DNA of 6,010 nt from Asaia bogorensis. GTDB taxonomy: Bacteria > Pseudomonadota > Alphaproteobacteria > Acetobacterales > Acetobacteraceae. The number at the start of each line of letters is the position of its first letter. The stretch's first letter is position 1. The position numbers and the translations under genes were made by a program. Positions 1 through 5,455 of the stretch are shown here, one piece after another. The DNA lies in NCBI GenBank assembly GCA_945873675.1, contig CAMCEP010000182.1:1-6010 (forward strand). Reading direction: 5' to 3'. Under the pieces are notes generated by a model that was not told the origin of the DNA, searched no databases, and was given only the letters and a program-made list of their open reading frames with translations.

Positions 1-87
1 TGGGGTGAAGGCGCGACAACGCTGGAATGGCAAGTGGCATCGCCGCCGCCCTTCCATACTTTTGAGGAAATTCCTCGTATGCGCTAA
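1..87 (+). CDS. ctaD: Cytochrome c oxidase subunit I, C-terminal end (partial)
   Basis: The first 28 codons of the window read in frame 1 to a TAA stop at 85-87 and end in SPPPFHTFEEIPRMR. The W-x-x-x-SPPP-x-x-(H/N)F-x-x-(I/L)P pattern is the typical cytosolic C-terminal tail of bacterial aa3 oxidase subunit I, the heme a/a3-CuB core protein of the inner membrane. All membrane helices and metal ligands lie upstream of the window. The identity is supported by context, since ctaB, ctaG and ctaE follow in the usual alphaproteobacterial order. The next gene begins 24 bp after the stop, with no terminator-like structure between, so both are probably in one transcript. Only a short tail is visible, so the call rests on this motif plus neighbours. 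Confidence 0.88.
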   Translation, partial: WGEGATTLEWQVASPPPFHTFEEIPRMR

Positions 88-111
88 GGCGCTGCAACGG
101 ACGGTATCACG

Positions 112-1065
112 ATGAGCGATTCGGTCATCGAAAACGGCAAGGGGGGCGCGGCCCCCCTTCCTGTTTCCTACAATATCTCGGAAGTGAGCGATTGGGTCGC
201 GCTGCTGAAGCCGCGCGTCATGTCGCTGGTGGTGTTCAGCGCAGTCGCGGGGCTTTTGGTAGCACCTGGGCATTTGCATCCGGTATTGGCCGTGATTGCC
301 ATTCTCTGCATTGCGGTCGCCGCTGGTGCCTCGGGCGCCATCAATATGTGGTATGACCGCGATATTGATGCGGTGATGCGCCGGACAGCGCGCCGACCCA
401 TCCCCGCCGGGCGCATCGCGCCTGATGCCGCGCTTGCCTTTGGCATTCTGCTGGGCGTTGGTTCCGTGGTGGTGATGGCTTTTGCCACCAATTACCTAGC
501 AGCTGCGGTGCTTGCCTTTTCCATCCTGTTTTATGTGGTGGTCTATACTATGTGGCTGAAGCGCCGCACGCCGCAGAACATCGTCATTGGCGGTGCAGCC
601 GGTGCCTTCCCGCCGCTGATCGGCTGGGCCGCGGTGACGGGCGACATCACGCTGGTGCCGATCATTCTTTTCGCCATCATCTTCATCTGGACCCCGCCGC
701 ATTTCTGGGCGCTGTCGCTTTGGGCGCATGAGGATTACGCCAAGGCGGGCGTGCCCATGCTGCCCGTGACCGCCGGCGCGCGCGAAACGCGCAAGCAGAT
801 CCTGTTCTACACCTTGGCGCTGGCGCCGCTTGGCATGGCACCCTGGCTGGTTGGCTTTTCCGGCCCGGTCTATGGCGGCATTGCCGCGCTGCTCGGGTTG
901 AATTTCATTCGCCATGCCGTGGCAGTCTTGCGGGAGCCACAGGATGAAACGGGCCGCAGCCTTGCGGGCGACAAGGCGGCCAAGAAATGCTTCCGCTTTT
1001 CGCTGACCTATCTTTTTGCGCTTTTCGCGGTGCTGGCCGCTGAAAAGCTGATCCTTTCGCCATGA
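112..1065 (+). CDS. ctaB: Protoheme IX farnesyltransferase (heme O synthase)
   Basis: This 317-residue polytopic membrane protein of the UbiA prenyltransferase family transfers a farnesyl group to protoheme to make heme O, the precursor of heme A for the aa3 oxidase. The first prenyl-diphosphate/Mg binding motif NxxxDxxxD is present as N78, D82 and D86, followed by the R-rich RRTARRPIPAGR stretch (90-101). The family-typical segment KRRTPQNIVIGGAAGAFPPL lies at 150-169, and the second motif region EDYAKAGVPMLPV at 207-219. Hydrophobic segments fill residues 37-145, 160-200, 232-265 and 298-313. Length matches the family (about 300), with a slightly long polar N-terminus. ATG 112 is chosen because the polar leader precedes the conserved LLKPRVM (31-37). 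The Shine-Dalgarno sequence is weak. The stop overlaps the next start by ATGA at 1062-1065, indicating translational coupling. Confidence 0.97.
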   Translation: MSDSVIENGKGGAAPLPVSYNISEVSDWVALLKPRVMSLVVFSAVAGLLVAPGHLHPVLAVIAILCIAVAAGASGAINMWYDRDIDAVMRRTARRPIPAGRIAPDAALAFGILLGVGSVVVMAFATNYLAAAVLAFSILFYVVVYTMWLKRRTPQNIVIGGAAGAFPPLIGWAAVTGDITLVPIILFAIIFIWTPPHFWALSLWAHEDYAKAGVPMLPVTAGARETRKQILFYTLALAPLGMAPWLVGFSGPVYGGIAALLGLNFIRHAVAVLREPQDETGRSLAGDKAAKKCFRFSLTYLFALFAVLAAEKLILSP

Positions 1066-1190
1066 CGCCGGAAGAACGCGCAATTTTCGAAAAGCGTCGG
1101 CGCGGGCGCAATATCGCGCTGTTGCTGGTGCTGGTAGGGCTTTCGGTGCTGTTTTATTTCATCGGCATCGCACGCCTTATCCGGGCTTGA
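1062..1190 (+). CDS. coxF: Small single-span membrane protein, CoxF-like
   Basis: A 42-codon ORF starts at ATG 1062, overlapping the ctaB stop by four bases (ATGA), and ends at TGA 1188-1190. The product has a short charged N-terminus (MTPEER at 1-6, then KRRRGR at 11-16), one hydrophobic segment at about residues 18-36, and a short basic end (ARLIRA). The positive charges before the segment predict a cytosolic N-terminus and a periplasmic C-terminus. A small ORF in exactly this place, between ctaB and ctaG, is common in alphaproteobacterial oxidase operons and is often annotated CoxF. The symbol is given on position, size and topology, not on a diagnostic motif. Its function is not established. 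A role in assembly or stability of the oxidase is inferred from context. The four-base overlap and the membrane-like composition argue strongly that it is translated. Confidence 0.8.
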   Translation: MTPEERAIFEKRRRGRNIALLLVLVGLSVLFYFIGIARLIRA

Positions 1191-1221
1191 GCATGGGCGC
1201 GGCGCTTCCCAAATAACCGCT

Positions 1222-1842
1222 ATGGATCAGGCACAGCGCAAGGCAGAACTCGCAAAGCGTAACAAGCGCACCGGAATTGCGGCGGCCGGGCTTGTTACCT
1301 TCATGGTTGGGCTTTCCTTCGCCGCCGTGCCGCTTTACGACCTGTTCTGCCGGGTCACTGGCTTTGGTGGCACCACGCAACGAAGCGCGGCGGCACCTGG
1401 TGCGGTGGGTGATCGGCCAATCACCATCCGCTTTAACGCCACCACGCACCCCAACCTGCCCTGGCGCTTCACTCCCGAACAGCCAAGCGTGACACTGCGT
1501 CTGGGCGAAGAAGGGCTTGCCTTCTATTCCGCTACGAACCGGTCAGAAACATCGGTCACCGGGGTTTCGACCTATAATGTGACACCCGAGAAGGTCGGGC
1601 GTTATTTCCACAAGATCGCCTGCTTCTGCTTCGATGAGCAGACCCTGACCCCCGGTGAGCGTGTGGATATGCCCGTCACCTTCTGGGTGGACCCAAAAAT
1701 CGCCGAGGACCCCAGCACGCGCGATGTCACCACCATCACGCTTTCCTATAGCTTCTTCCGCACCATCGAAGATGCAAAGAAGGCCGGCGCGCTTGCCAAT
1801 GCGGGGCCGCATGTTGGGCGGGCCGGCACTAGGCAGAATTGA
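1222..1842 (+). CDS. ctaG: Cytochrome c oxidase assembly protein CtaG/Cox11 (CuB chaperone)
   Basis: This 206-residue protein matches the CtaG/Cox11 family, which delivers copper to the CuB centre of subunit I. A basic N-terminus (KRNKRTG at 12-18) precedes one membrane helix at about 18-37, then the family segment VPLYDLFCRVTGFGG (36-50), which contains the conserved Cys43. A periplasmic beta-rich domain follows, with NLPWRF (78-83) and the copper-binding CFCF motif at 134-137 (C134 and C136) inside KIACFCF, then LTPGE (142-146) and MPV-x-F (150-154). Length is typical of the family and no key residue is missing. It lies 31 bp after the coxF-like gene. No good Shine-Dalgarno is visible upstream of ATG 1222. 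The start is favoured because it gives the normal short basic leader before the helix. Confidence 0.97.
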   Translation: MDQAQRKAELAKRNKRTGIAAAGLVTFMVGLSFAAVPLYDLFCRVTGFGGTTQRSAAAPGAVGDRPITIRFNATTHPNLPWRFTPEQPSVTLRLGEEGLAFYSATNRSETSVTGVSTYNVTPEKVGRYFHKIACFCFDEQTLTPGERVDMPVTFWVDPKIAEDPSTRDVTTITLSYSFFRTIEDAKKAGALANAGPHVGRAGTRQN

Positions 1843-1962
1843 TTGACGGCTAGGCCCGGTTTTAATGCCCGATGGGCTTGATTTTGGGGGCGGTTTCAGG
1901 ATTGATGCGGGCGTCCAGTTCGGGCACTAAGCCCGTACCCGAGGAAGGCACCAGGACTGAAA
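1843..1962 (+). other. 120-bp spacer with short inverted repeats between ctaG and ctaE
   Basis: This is the largest gap inside the oxidase cluster. It contains a perfect 5-bp hairpin (CGGGC at 1921-1925, loop ACTAA, GCCCG at 1931-1935). It also contains a 4-bp one (GCCC 1867-1870, GGGC 1874-1877). GGGCTT at 1874-1879 can alternatively pair with AAGCCC at 1929-1934, so the two small hairpins and the long-range pairing exclude each other. A TTGACG hexamer sits at 1843-1848 directly after the ctaG stop, but no -10 element at a good distance follows it. No U-run follows either hairpin, so an intrinsic terminator is not supported. An internal promoter or 5' leader for ctaE is possible but unproven. 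Confidence 0.3.
1953..1956 (+). promoter_or_regulatory. Ribosome binding site of ctaE
   Basis: AGGA at 1953-1956 lies 6 bases before ATG 1963. A second purine-rich stretch, GAGGAAGG at 1941-1948, lies 14 bases before the start, which is rather far. Together they support ATG 1963 as the ctaE start and make it the best-equipped translation start in the window, since the other genes here have weak or no Shine-Dalgarno sequences. Confidence 0.55.
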
Positions 1963-2826
1963 ATGGCAAGCACATCTCACGCGCAGGCAACCACGGCGGA
2001 GGGCGAAGCGCCGCCGCTGCATAAACACCCCTATCACTTGGTTGATCCGTCACCCTGGCCGCTGGTGGGATCCTTTGCCGGTGGCGCGCTGGTGCTGGGC
2101 ATTATCCTTTGGGCGCATTACGGCAATCGCAGTGTCTTCTTCCTGGGCTTGGCCGGCATTCTTGCCACCATGTTCTTCTGGTGGCGCGATGTGGTGAAGG
2201 AAAGCCGTACGCCAGGGCTGCATACGCCGATCGTGCGCATTGGGCTCCGCTACGGCATGACGCTGTTCATCGCGTCCGAAGTCATGTTCTTCGTGGCCTT
2301 CTTCTGGGCCTATTTCCATTATGCGCTTTTCCCGCAGCATGTGTCGGGCGCCGAAGTCGCGATGTGGCCGCCGAAAGGCACGCTCACCTTCGATCCTTTC
2401 GACCTGCCCTTCCTGAATACCATGATCCTGCTGCTGTCCGGCTGCACCGTAACCTGGGCGCATCACGCTTTGCTGAACAATGACCGCAAGGGGATGATCA
2501 GGGGTCTGACGATCACGGTACTGCTCGGCGTGGTTTTCTCTGGCTTGCAGGCTTGGGAATACAGCATGGCGCCGTTCAAGTTTAACGGTGGCGGCGTTTA
2601 TTCCTCGACCTTCTTCCTCGCGACCGGCTTCCATGGCTTCCATGTGATCGTCGGCACCACCTTCCTGTTCGTCTGCCTGATCCGTGCCATGAAGGGGCAT
2701 TTCTCTCCGGAACGTCATTTCGGCTTCGAAGCGGCGGCCTGGTATTGGCATTTCGTGGATGTGGTCTGGCTGTTCCTGTTCATTTGCATCTATTGGTGGG
2801 GCGCGGGCGAAATCGCGCATCACTGA
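1963..2826 (+). CDS. ctaE: Cytochrome c oxidase subunit III
   Basis: This 287-residue integral membrane protein is subunit III of the aa3 oxidase (also called CoxC). It is a core subunit that stabilises turnover and binds lipids near the proton entry path of subunit I. The N-terminus has the family segment HPYHLVDPSPWPL (22-34). Seven hydrophobic segments follow, as usual for the long form. The conserved acidic residue in FIASEVMFFVAFFWAYFH is E106. GFHGFHV at 222-228 and AWYWHFVDVVWLFLF at 259-273 are hallmark subunit III motifs. Length fits the proteobacterial family. The gene is intact and ends at TGA 2824-2826, about 20 bp before the likely start of the DUF983 gene. A 120-bp spacer separates it from ctaG. 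Confidence 0.98.
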   Translation: MASTSHAQATTAEGEAPPLHKHPYHLVDPSPWPLVGSFAGGALVLGIILWAHYGNRSVFFLGLAGILATMFFWWRDVVKESRTPGLHTPIVRIGLRYGMTLFIASEVMFFVAFFWAYFHYALFPQHVSGAEVAMWPPKGTLTFDPFDLPFLNTMILLLSGCTVTWAHHALLNNDRKGMIRGLTITVLLGVVFSGLQAWEYSMAPFKFNGGGVYSSTFFLATGFHGFHVIVGTTFLFVCLIRAMKGHFSPERHFGFEAAAWYWHFVDVVWLFLFICIYWWGAGEIAHH

Positions 2827-2845
2827 TCAGCGCCGCTTTTCCGGC

Positions 2846-3175
2846 GTGTTGAAATCAGCCTTGCTTGGCCGCTGCCCGCGATGCGGGGGCGGCCATGTTT
2901 TTGCGGGGCTCTTGGACATCCGCCCGACTTGTAGCGTCTGCGGGCTTGATTTTTCTGCCCATGACGCTGGGGATGGGCCGGCCATGGCGGGGATTTTCCT
3001 GATCGGCGCCATTGCCGTTGTGTTGGCGCTTTGGGTGGATCGGCGGTTTGAACCTGATCTTTGGATCCATGCGGTGATCTGGCCCGTGGTGGTGCTGCCG
3101 CTTTCGCTAATTGTGATGCGCATAGCCAAGGCCATGCTGCTTGGCTTGCAATGGCGCCATCGCAGCACGACTTGA
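2846..3175 (+). CDS. DUF983 zinc-ribbon-like membrane protein
   Basis: About 109 residues. The protein opens with CPRC (10-13), followed by a second CxxC (C29, C32) in CSVCGLDFSAHDAGDGPA, which is the DUF983 signature. Two hydrophobic segments follow, at about 46-66 and 76-96. The four cysteines probably bind a metal such as zinc on the cytosolic side, which is inferred from the spacing. DUF983 proteins have no established function but are regularly found in alphaproteobacterial oxidase clusters between ctaE and surf1, as here. No ATG fits: GTG 2846 or TTG 2849 gives the usual short leader before CPRC, whereas the only upstream ATG in frame (2759) lies deep in ctaE and would add an atypical leader. 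No Shine-Dalgarno is visible, so translation may be coupled to ctaE. The start is uncertain; the family call is firm. Confidence 0.88.
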   Translation: MLKSALLGRCPRCGGGHVFAGLLDIRPTCSVCGLDFSAHDAGDGPAMAGIFLIGAIAVVLALWVDRRFEPDLWIHAVIWPVVVLPLSLIVMRIAKAMLLGLQWRHRSTT

Positions 3176-3182
3176 CCCTGCA

Positions 3183-3854
3183 ATGTTTTCTCGTCGTCTG
3201 CTTTGGCCCGCTTTGGCGGGGCTCTCCGTTCTGATCATTCTGCTGGTGCTTGGCACCTGGCAGGCGCAGCGGCTGGTGTGGAAGACCGATCTGCTGGGGC
3301 GCATTGCGGCGGCCGAAGCCGCGCCGCCTGCGCCCTTCAGCGACCCGCCCGTGCCCTACGCCAAGCTTGAAGCCCTTGGGCGCTTCGATCATGGGCGTGA
3401 AGCGCTGCTGGGCATTGAAATCCGCGCCAATAGGATGGGTGCGCGCTTGGTGGTGCCCTTCCTGCGCGATTCCGGCCCGCCCTTGCTGGTGGATCGCGGT
3501 TGGGTGCCGCTGGATGGGCTGGTCGGCCTACCCCGGCCAGAAGGCCCCCAACGCATCATGGGCTATGTGCGCTTTGGCGAACCTGCAGGGCGCTTCGCGG
3601 CACAGGATGATGTGGCGGGGCGGCGCTTCTATCATTACGACCCCTCGGCGATTGGCACGGCCTTGGGTGTGCCTGGCATGGCGCCCTATGGATTAGTTTT
3701 GCTGGGCCAAGCAGGCAGCCTGCCAGAACCCGCGCAAAGCCTGCCACGGCCGCGCAACAACCATCTTGGCTATGCCATTACCTGGTATGGCTTGGCGCTA
3801 TCCCTGGTGGGCGTCTTCGCCGCCTTTGCCTGGCGCAACCGGAAAAAGACCTGA
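3183..3854 (+). CDS. surf1: SURF1 family cytochrome oxidase biogenesis protein
   Basis: This 223-residue protein matches the SURF1/Shy1 family, inner-membrane factors that help place heme A in subunit I. An N-terminal membrane helix (about 7-24) runs into GTWQAQRLVWK (24-34), the family's G-x-WQ-x-x-R-x-x-WK motif. The periplasmic domain includes LLVDRGWVP (101-109). The family signature NNHLGYAITWYGLAL lies at 192-206 and leads into the second helix (about 197-215), followed by a basic tail (RNRKK). ATG 3183 is chosen over the upstream TTG 3141, because the extension would overlap the DUF983 gene and precede the helix with an atypical leader. The gene starts 7 bp after the DUF983 stop. Its stop directly abuts the ATG of the next gene. 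Length is slightly shorter than many homologues but both membrane anchors are present. Confidence 0.96.
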   Translation: MFSRRLLWPALAGLSVLIILLVLGTWQAQRLVWKTDLLGRIAAAEAAPPAPFSDPPVPYAKLEALGRFDHGREALLGIEIRANRMGARLVVPFLRDSGPPLLVDRGWVPLDGLVGLPRPEGPQRIMGYVRFGEPAGRFAAQDDVAGRRFYHYDPSAIGTALGVPGMAPYGLVLLGQAGSLPEPAQSLPRPRNNHLGYAITWYGLALSLVGVFAAFAWRNRKKT

Positions 3855-5342
3855 ATGACCAACCCTGCCTATGCCAGCCTGAGATCCCGCTTTGGGCGCA
3901 TCGCCGCCCTGAATGAAGCCGCCGCCATGCTGCATTGGGATGCGAGTGCGATGATGCCCGCAGGTGGCGGCGCCGCGCGGGGTGAGCAATTGGCGACCCT
4001 TGCCGGGCTTGCGCATGAATTGCTGACAGCGCCGGCAGTGGCGGAGGAACTCGCGCAGGCTGAGGCTGAAGGTGATTGGGATAGCGCAAACCTTACCCTG
4101 ATGCGCCGCACCCATGCGCGCGCCACTGCCTTGCCGACCAGCCTGGTGGAAGCAACCACGCGCGCCAATTCTGCTTGCGAGAAAATATGGCGGGACGCCA
4201 AGGCGCGCGCTGATTTCGCCATGGTGCGCCCGGCACTCACCGAAGTTGTGGCCCTGCAACGCGAAACTGCGGCGGCACTTTCATCGGCGCTTGGCATGGC
4301 GCCTTATGATGCGCTGATGGATGGCTATCAGCGCGGTGTGACGGCGGCGGATGTGGAGCCTGTCTTCGCAGCCTATGAAGCGTTTTTGGCTGAAGCCCTG
4401 CCGCGCGCAGAAGAAATCCAAGCCAAGCGCGGCGCGCCTATGCCGCTGACTGGGACATTTCCCGTGCCAGCGCAGAAGGCGCTGTGCCAGGCGCTCTCCG
4501 CGCGTATTGGCTTGGAATATGATCATGCGCGGCTCGATGAATCTCTGCATCCGTTCTGTGGTGGCACGCCCGCCGATGTGCGCATCACGACCTTTTATGA
4601 TGAGGCAGATGCCGCAAAGGCGCTGCTTGGCGTGCTGCATGAAACCGGGCACGCGCTGTATGAACGCGGCTTACCGGCAGCCTATGCGCGCCAGCCGGTT
4701 GGCGAAGCGGCGGGGATGGCCGCCCATGAAAGCCAATCACTGATTGTGGAAATGCAGGCCTGCCGTTCGGATGCGTTTCTGCGCTTTCTCGGCGGTGAAT
4801 TGCGCACGCGTTTTGGCTGTGATGCGGCGGCGGTGGCGCCCGAAAATCTGGCGCGGCTATGGCGGCGCGTTTCGCGTGGCTTCATTCGTGTGGACGCAGA
4901 TGAAATCACCTATCCTGCCCATGTCATTCTGCGCTTTCGTTTGGAAAAGGCGATGATCGAAGGCAATTTGCAGGTGGCTGATCTACCCGGCGCCTGGAAT
5001 GAGGGGTTGGAGAAGCTGCTCGGCATTCGCCCGCCCAATGATGCCAAGGGATGCTTGCAGGATATCCATTGGCATGACGGCGCCTTTGGCTATTTCCCAT
5101 CCTATACTTTGGGCGCCATGGCGGCGGCGCAATTGATGAAAGCTGCGCGAGCAGCGGAACCTGGGCTGGATGCCGCGCTGGCGGAAGGCGATATGGCGCC
5201 ATTGCTTGGGTGGCTCCGCGCCCATGTGCATGGCAAGGGATCGCTGCTCGGCTTTCAGGATTTGTTGCGCGCGGCCACCGGCAAGCCGCTTGATCCGAGT
5301 GATTTCATGGATCATTTGCGGGCGCGATATCTGGTGAATTAG
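3855..5342 (+). CDS. M32 family (Taq-type) metallocarboxypeptidase
   Basis: This 495-residue, soluble, largely helical protein has no signal peptide. It belongs to peptidase family M32 (carboxypeptidase Taq / Pfu), zinc enzymes that remove C-terminal residues from peptides in the cytosol. The zinc site is intact: HETGH at 262-266 supplies H262, H266 and the catalytic E263, and E292 in HESQS (291-295) is the third ligand, with the family's normal spacing of 29 residues. Other M32 landmarks are LHWD (26-29), HPFCGGTPADVRITTFYDE (232-250), DEITYPAHVILRF (349-361) and DIHWHDGAFGYFPSYTLG (403-420). Length is typical (about 500). ATG 3855 directly follows the SURF1 stop, so the gene is probably co-transcribed with the oxidase cluster. 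No specific link to oxidase biogenesis is known. The TAG stop is the first triplet of the palindromic element downstream. Confidence 0.97.
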   Translation: MTNPAYASLRSRFGRIAALNEAAAMLHWDASAMMPAGGGAARGEQLATLAGLAHELLTAPAVAEELAQAEAEGDWDSANLTLMRRTHARATALPTSLVEATTRANSACEKIWRDAKARADFAMVRPALTEVVALQRETAAALSSALGMAPYDALMDGYQRGVTAADVEPVFAAYEAFLAEALPRAEEIQAKRGAPMPLTGTFPVPAQKALCQALSARIGLEYDHARLDESLHPFCGGTPADVRITTFYDEADAAKALLGVLHETGHALYERGLPAAYARQPVGEAAGMAAHESQSLIVEMQACRSDAFLRFLGGELRTRFGCDAAAVAPENLARLWRRVSRGFIRVDADEITYPAHVILRFRLEKAMIEGNLQVADLPGAWNEGLEKLLGIRPPNDAKGCLQDIHWHDGAFGYFPSYTLGAMAAAQLMKAARAAEPGLDAALAEGDMAPLLGWLRAHVHGKGSLLGFQDLLRAATGKPLDPSDFMDHLRARYLVN

Positions 5343-5349
5343 AGCAGAT

Positions 5350-5377
5350 CACGTTCAGATGGAATCATCTGAACGTG
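5350..5377. repeat. Hairpin 1: perfect 12-bp inverted repeat, 4-base loop
   Basis: CACGTTCAGATG (5350-5361) and CATCTGAACGTG (5366-5377) are exact reverse complements around the loop GAAT. An outer GAGCA (5342-5346) can pair with TGCTC (5384-5388) across an unpaired internal stretch, extending the structure. No run of T follows on the plus strand, so it is not a standard intrinsic terminator for the peptidase gene. Confidence 0.9.
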
Positions 5378-5402
5378 TGAAGATGCTCGAAAAACAATGA
5401 TG

Positions 5403-5444
5403 TAGAGCGGGTTGCGTGAACCTATGTGAACGCAACACGCTCTA
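5403..5444. repeat. Hairpin 2: 15-base inverted repeat with one mismatch, 12-base loop
   Basis: The arm at 5403-5417 (TAGAGCGGGTTGCGT) pairs with 5430-5444 (ACGCAACACGCTCTA) except for a G/A mismatch between 5410 and 5437. The loop region contains GTGAAC twice (5416-5421 and 5426-5431, each partly within an arm). Read on the minus strand, a run of five T residues follows the stem about 9 bases later (complement of 5390-5394), so weak terminator activity for the DUF1194 gene is possible. Confidence 0.88.
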
Positions 5445-5455
5445 AGCGCGGCGGG

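Larger units (their letters stand above)
5340..5444. repeat. Two-hairpin palindromic intergenic element
   Basis: This 105-bp non-coding block between two convergent genes contains two long hairpins joined by an A-rich linker (CGAAAAACAATGATG, 5388-5402). Each half begins with TAGAGC (5340 and 5403). The first half ends with GCTC (5385-5388) and the second with GCTCTA (5439-5444), so the block looks like a tandem of two modules with matching edges. Its base composition is less GC-rich than the flanking genes. It resembles the short palindromic intergenic repeats dispersed in many alphaproteobacterial genomes. That it is multi-copy here is inferred, because only one copy lies in the window. It begins on the TAG stop of the M32 peptidase gene. 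It may also limit read-through or stabilise 3' ends of the two facing transcripts. Confidence 0.75.

Noticed and set aside
496..1083. Minus-strand open frame of 195 codons opposite ctaB
   Set aside because: It lies almost wholly inside ctaB, has low-complexity basic composition and matches no family I recognise.
1867..1883. Intrinsic terminator after ctaG
   Set aside because: The stem is only 4 bp and the following TTGATTTT is not an uninterrupted T-run, so termination is not supported.
2050..2823. Long minus-strand open frame (257 codons) opposite ctaE
   Set aside because: It is a mirror of ctaE caused by GC-rich third positions. Its product is rich in H, R, E and Q with no recognisable domain, and ctaE is an unambiguous gene on the other strand.
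2759..2845. Longer DUF983 product starting at ATG 2759 inside ctaE
   Set aside because: The extra residues are a shifted-frame reading of the highly conserved ctaE C-terminus and are not part of the DUF983 family. A start at 2846 or 2849 fits better.
3141..3182. SURF1 start at TTG 3141
   Set aside because: It overlaps the end of the DUF983 gene and adds an atypical leader. ATG 3183 gives the usual short basic N-terminus before the first helix.
5340..5444. CRISPR array or attachment site
   Set aside because: There are only two non-identical palindromes, no regularly spaced identical repeats, no cas genes, no integrase and no tRNA nearby.
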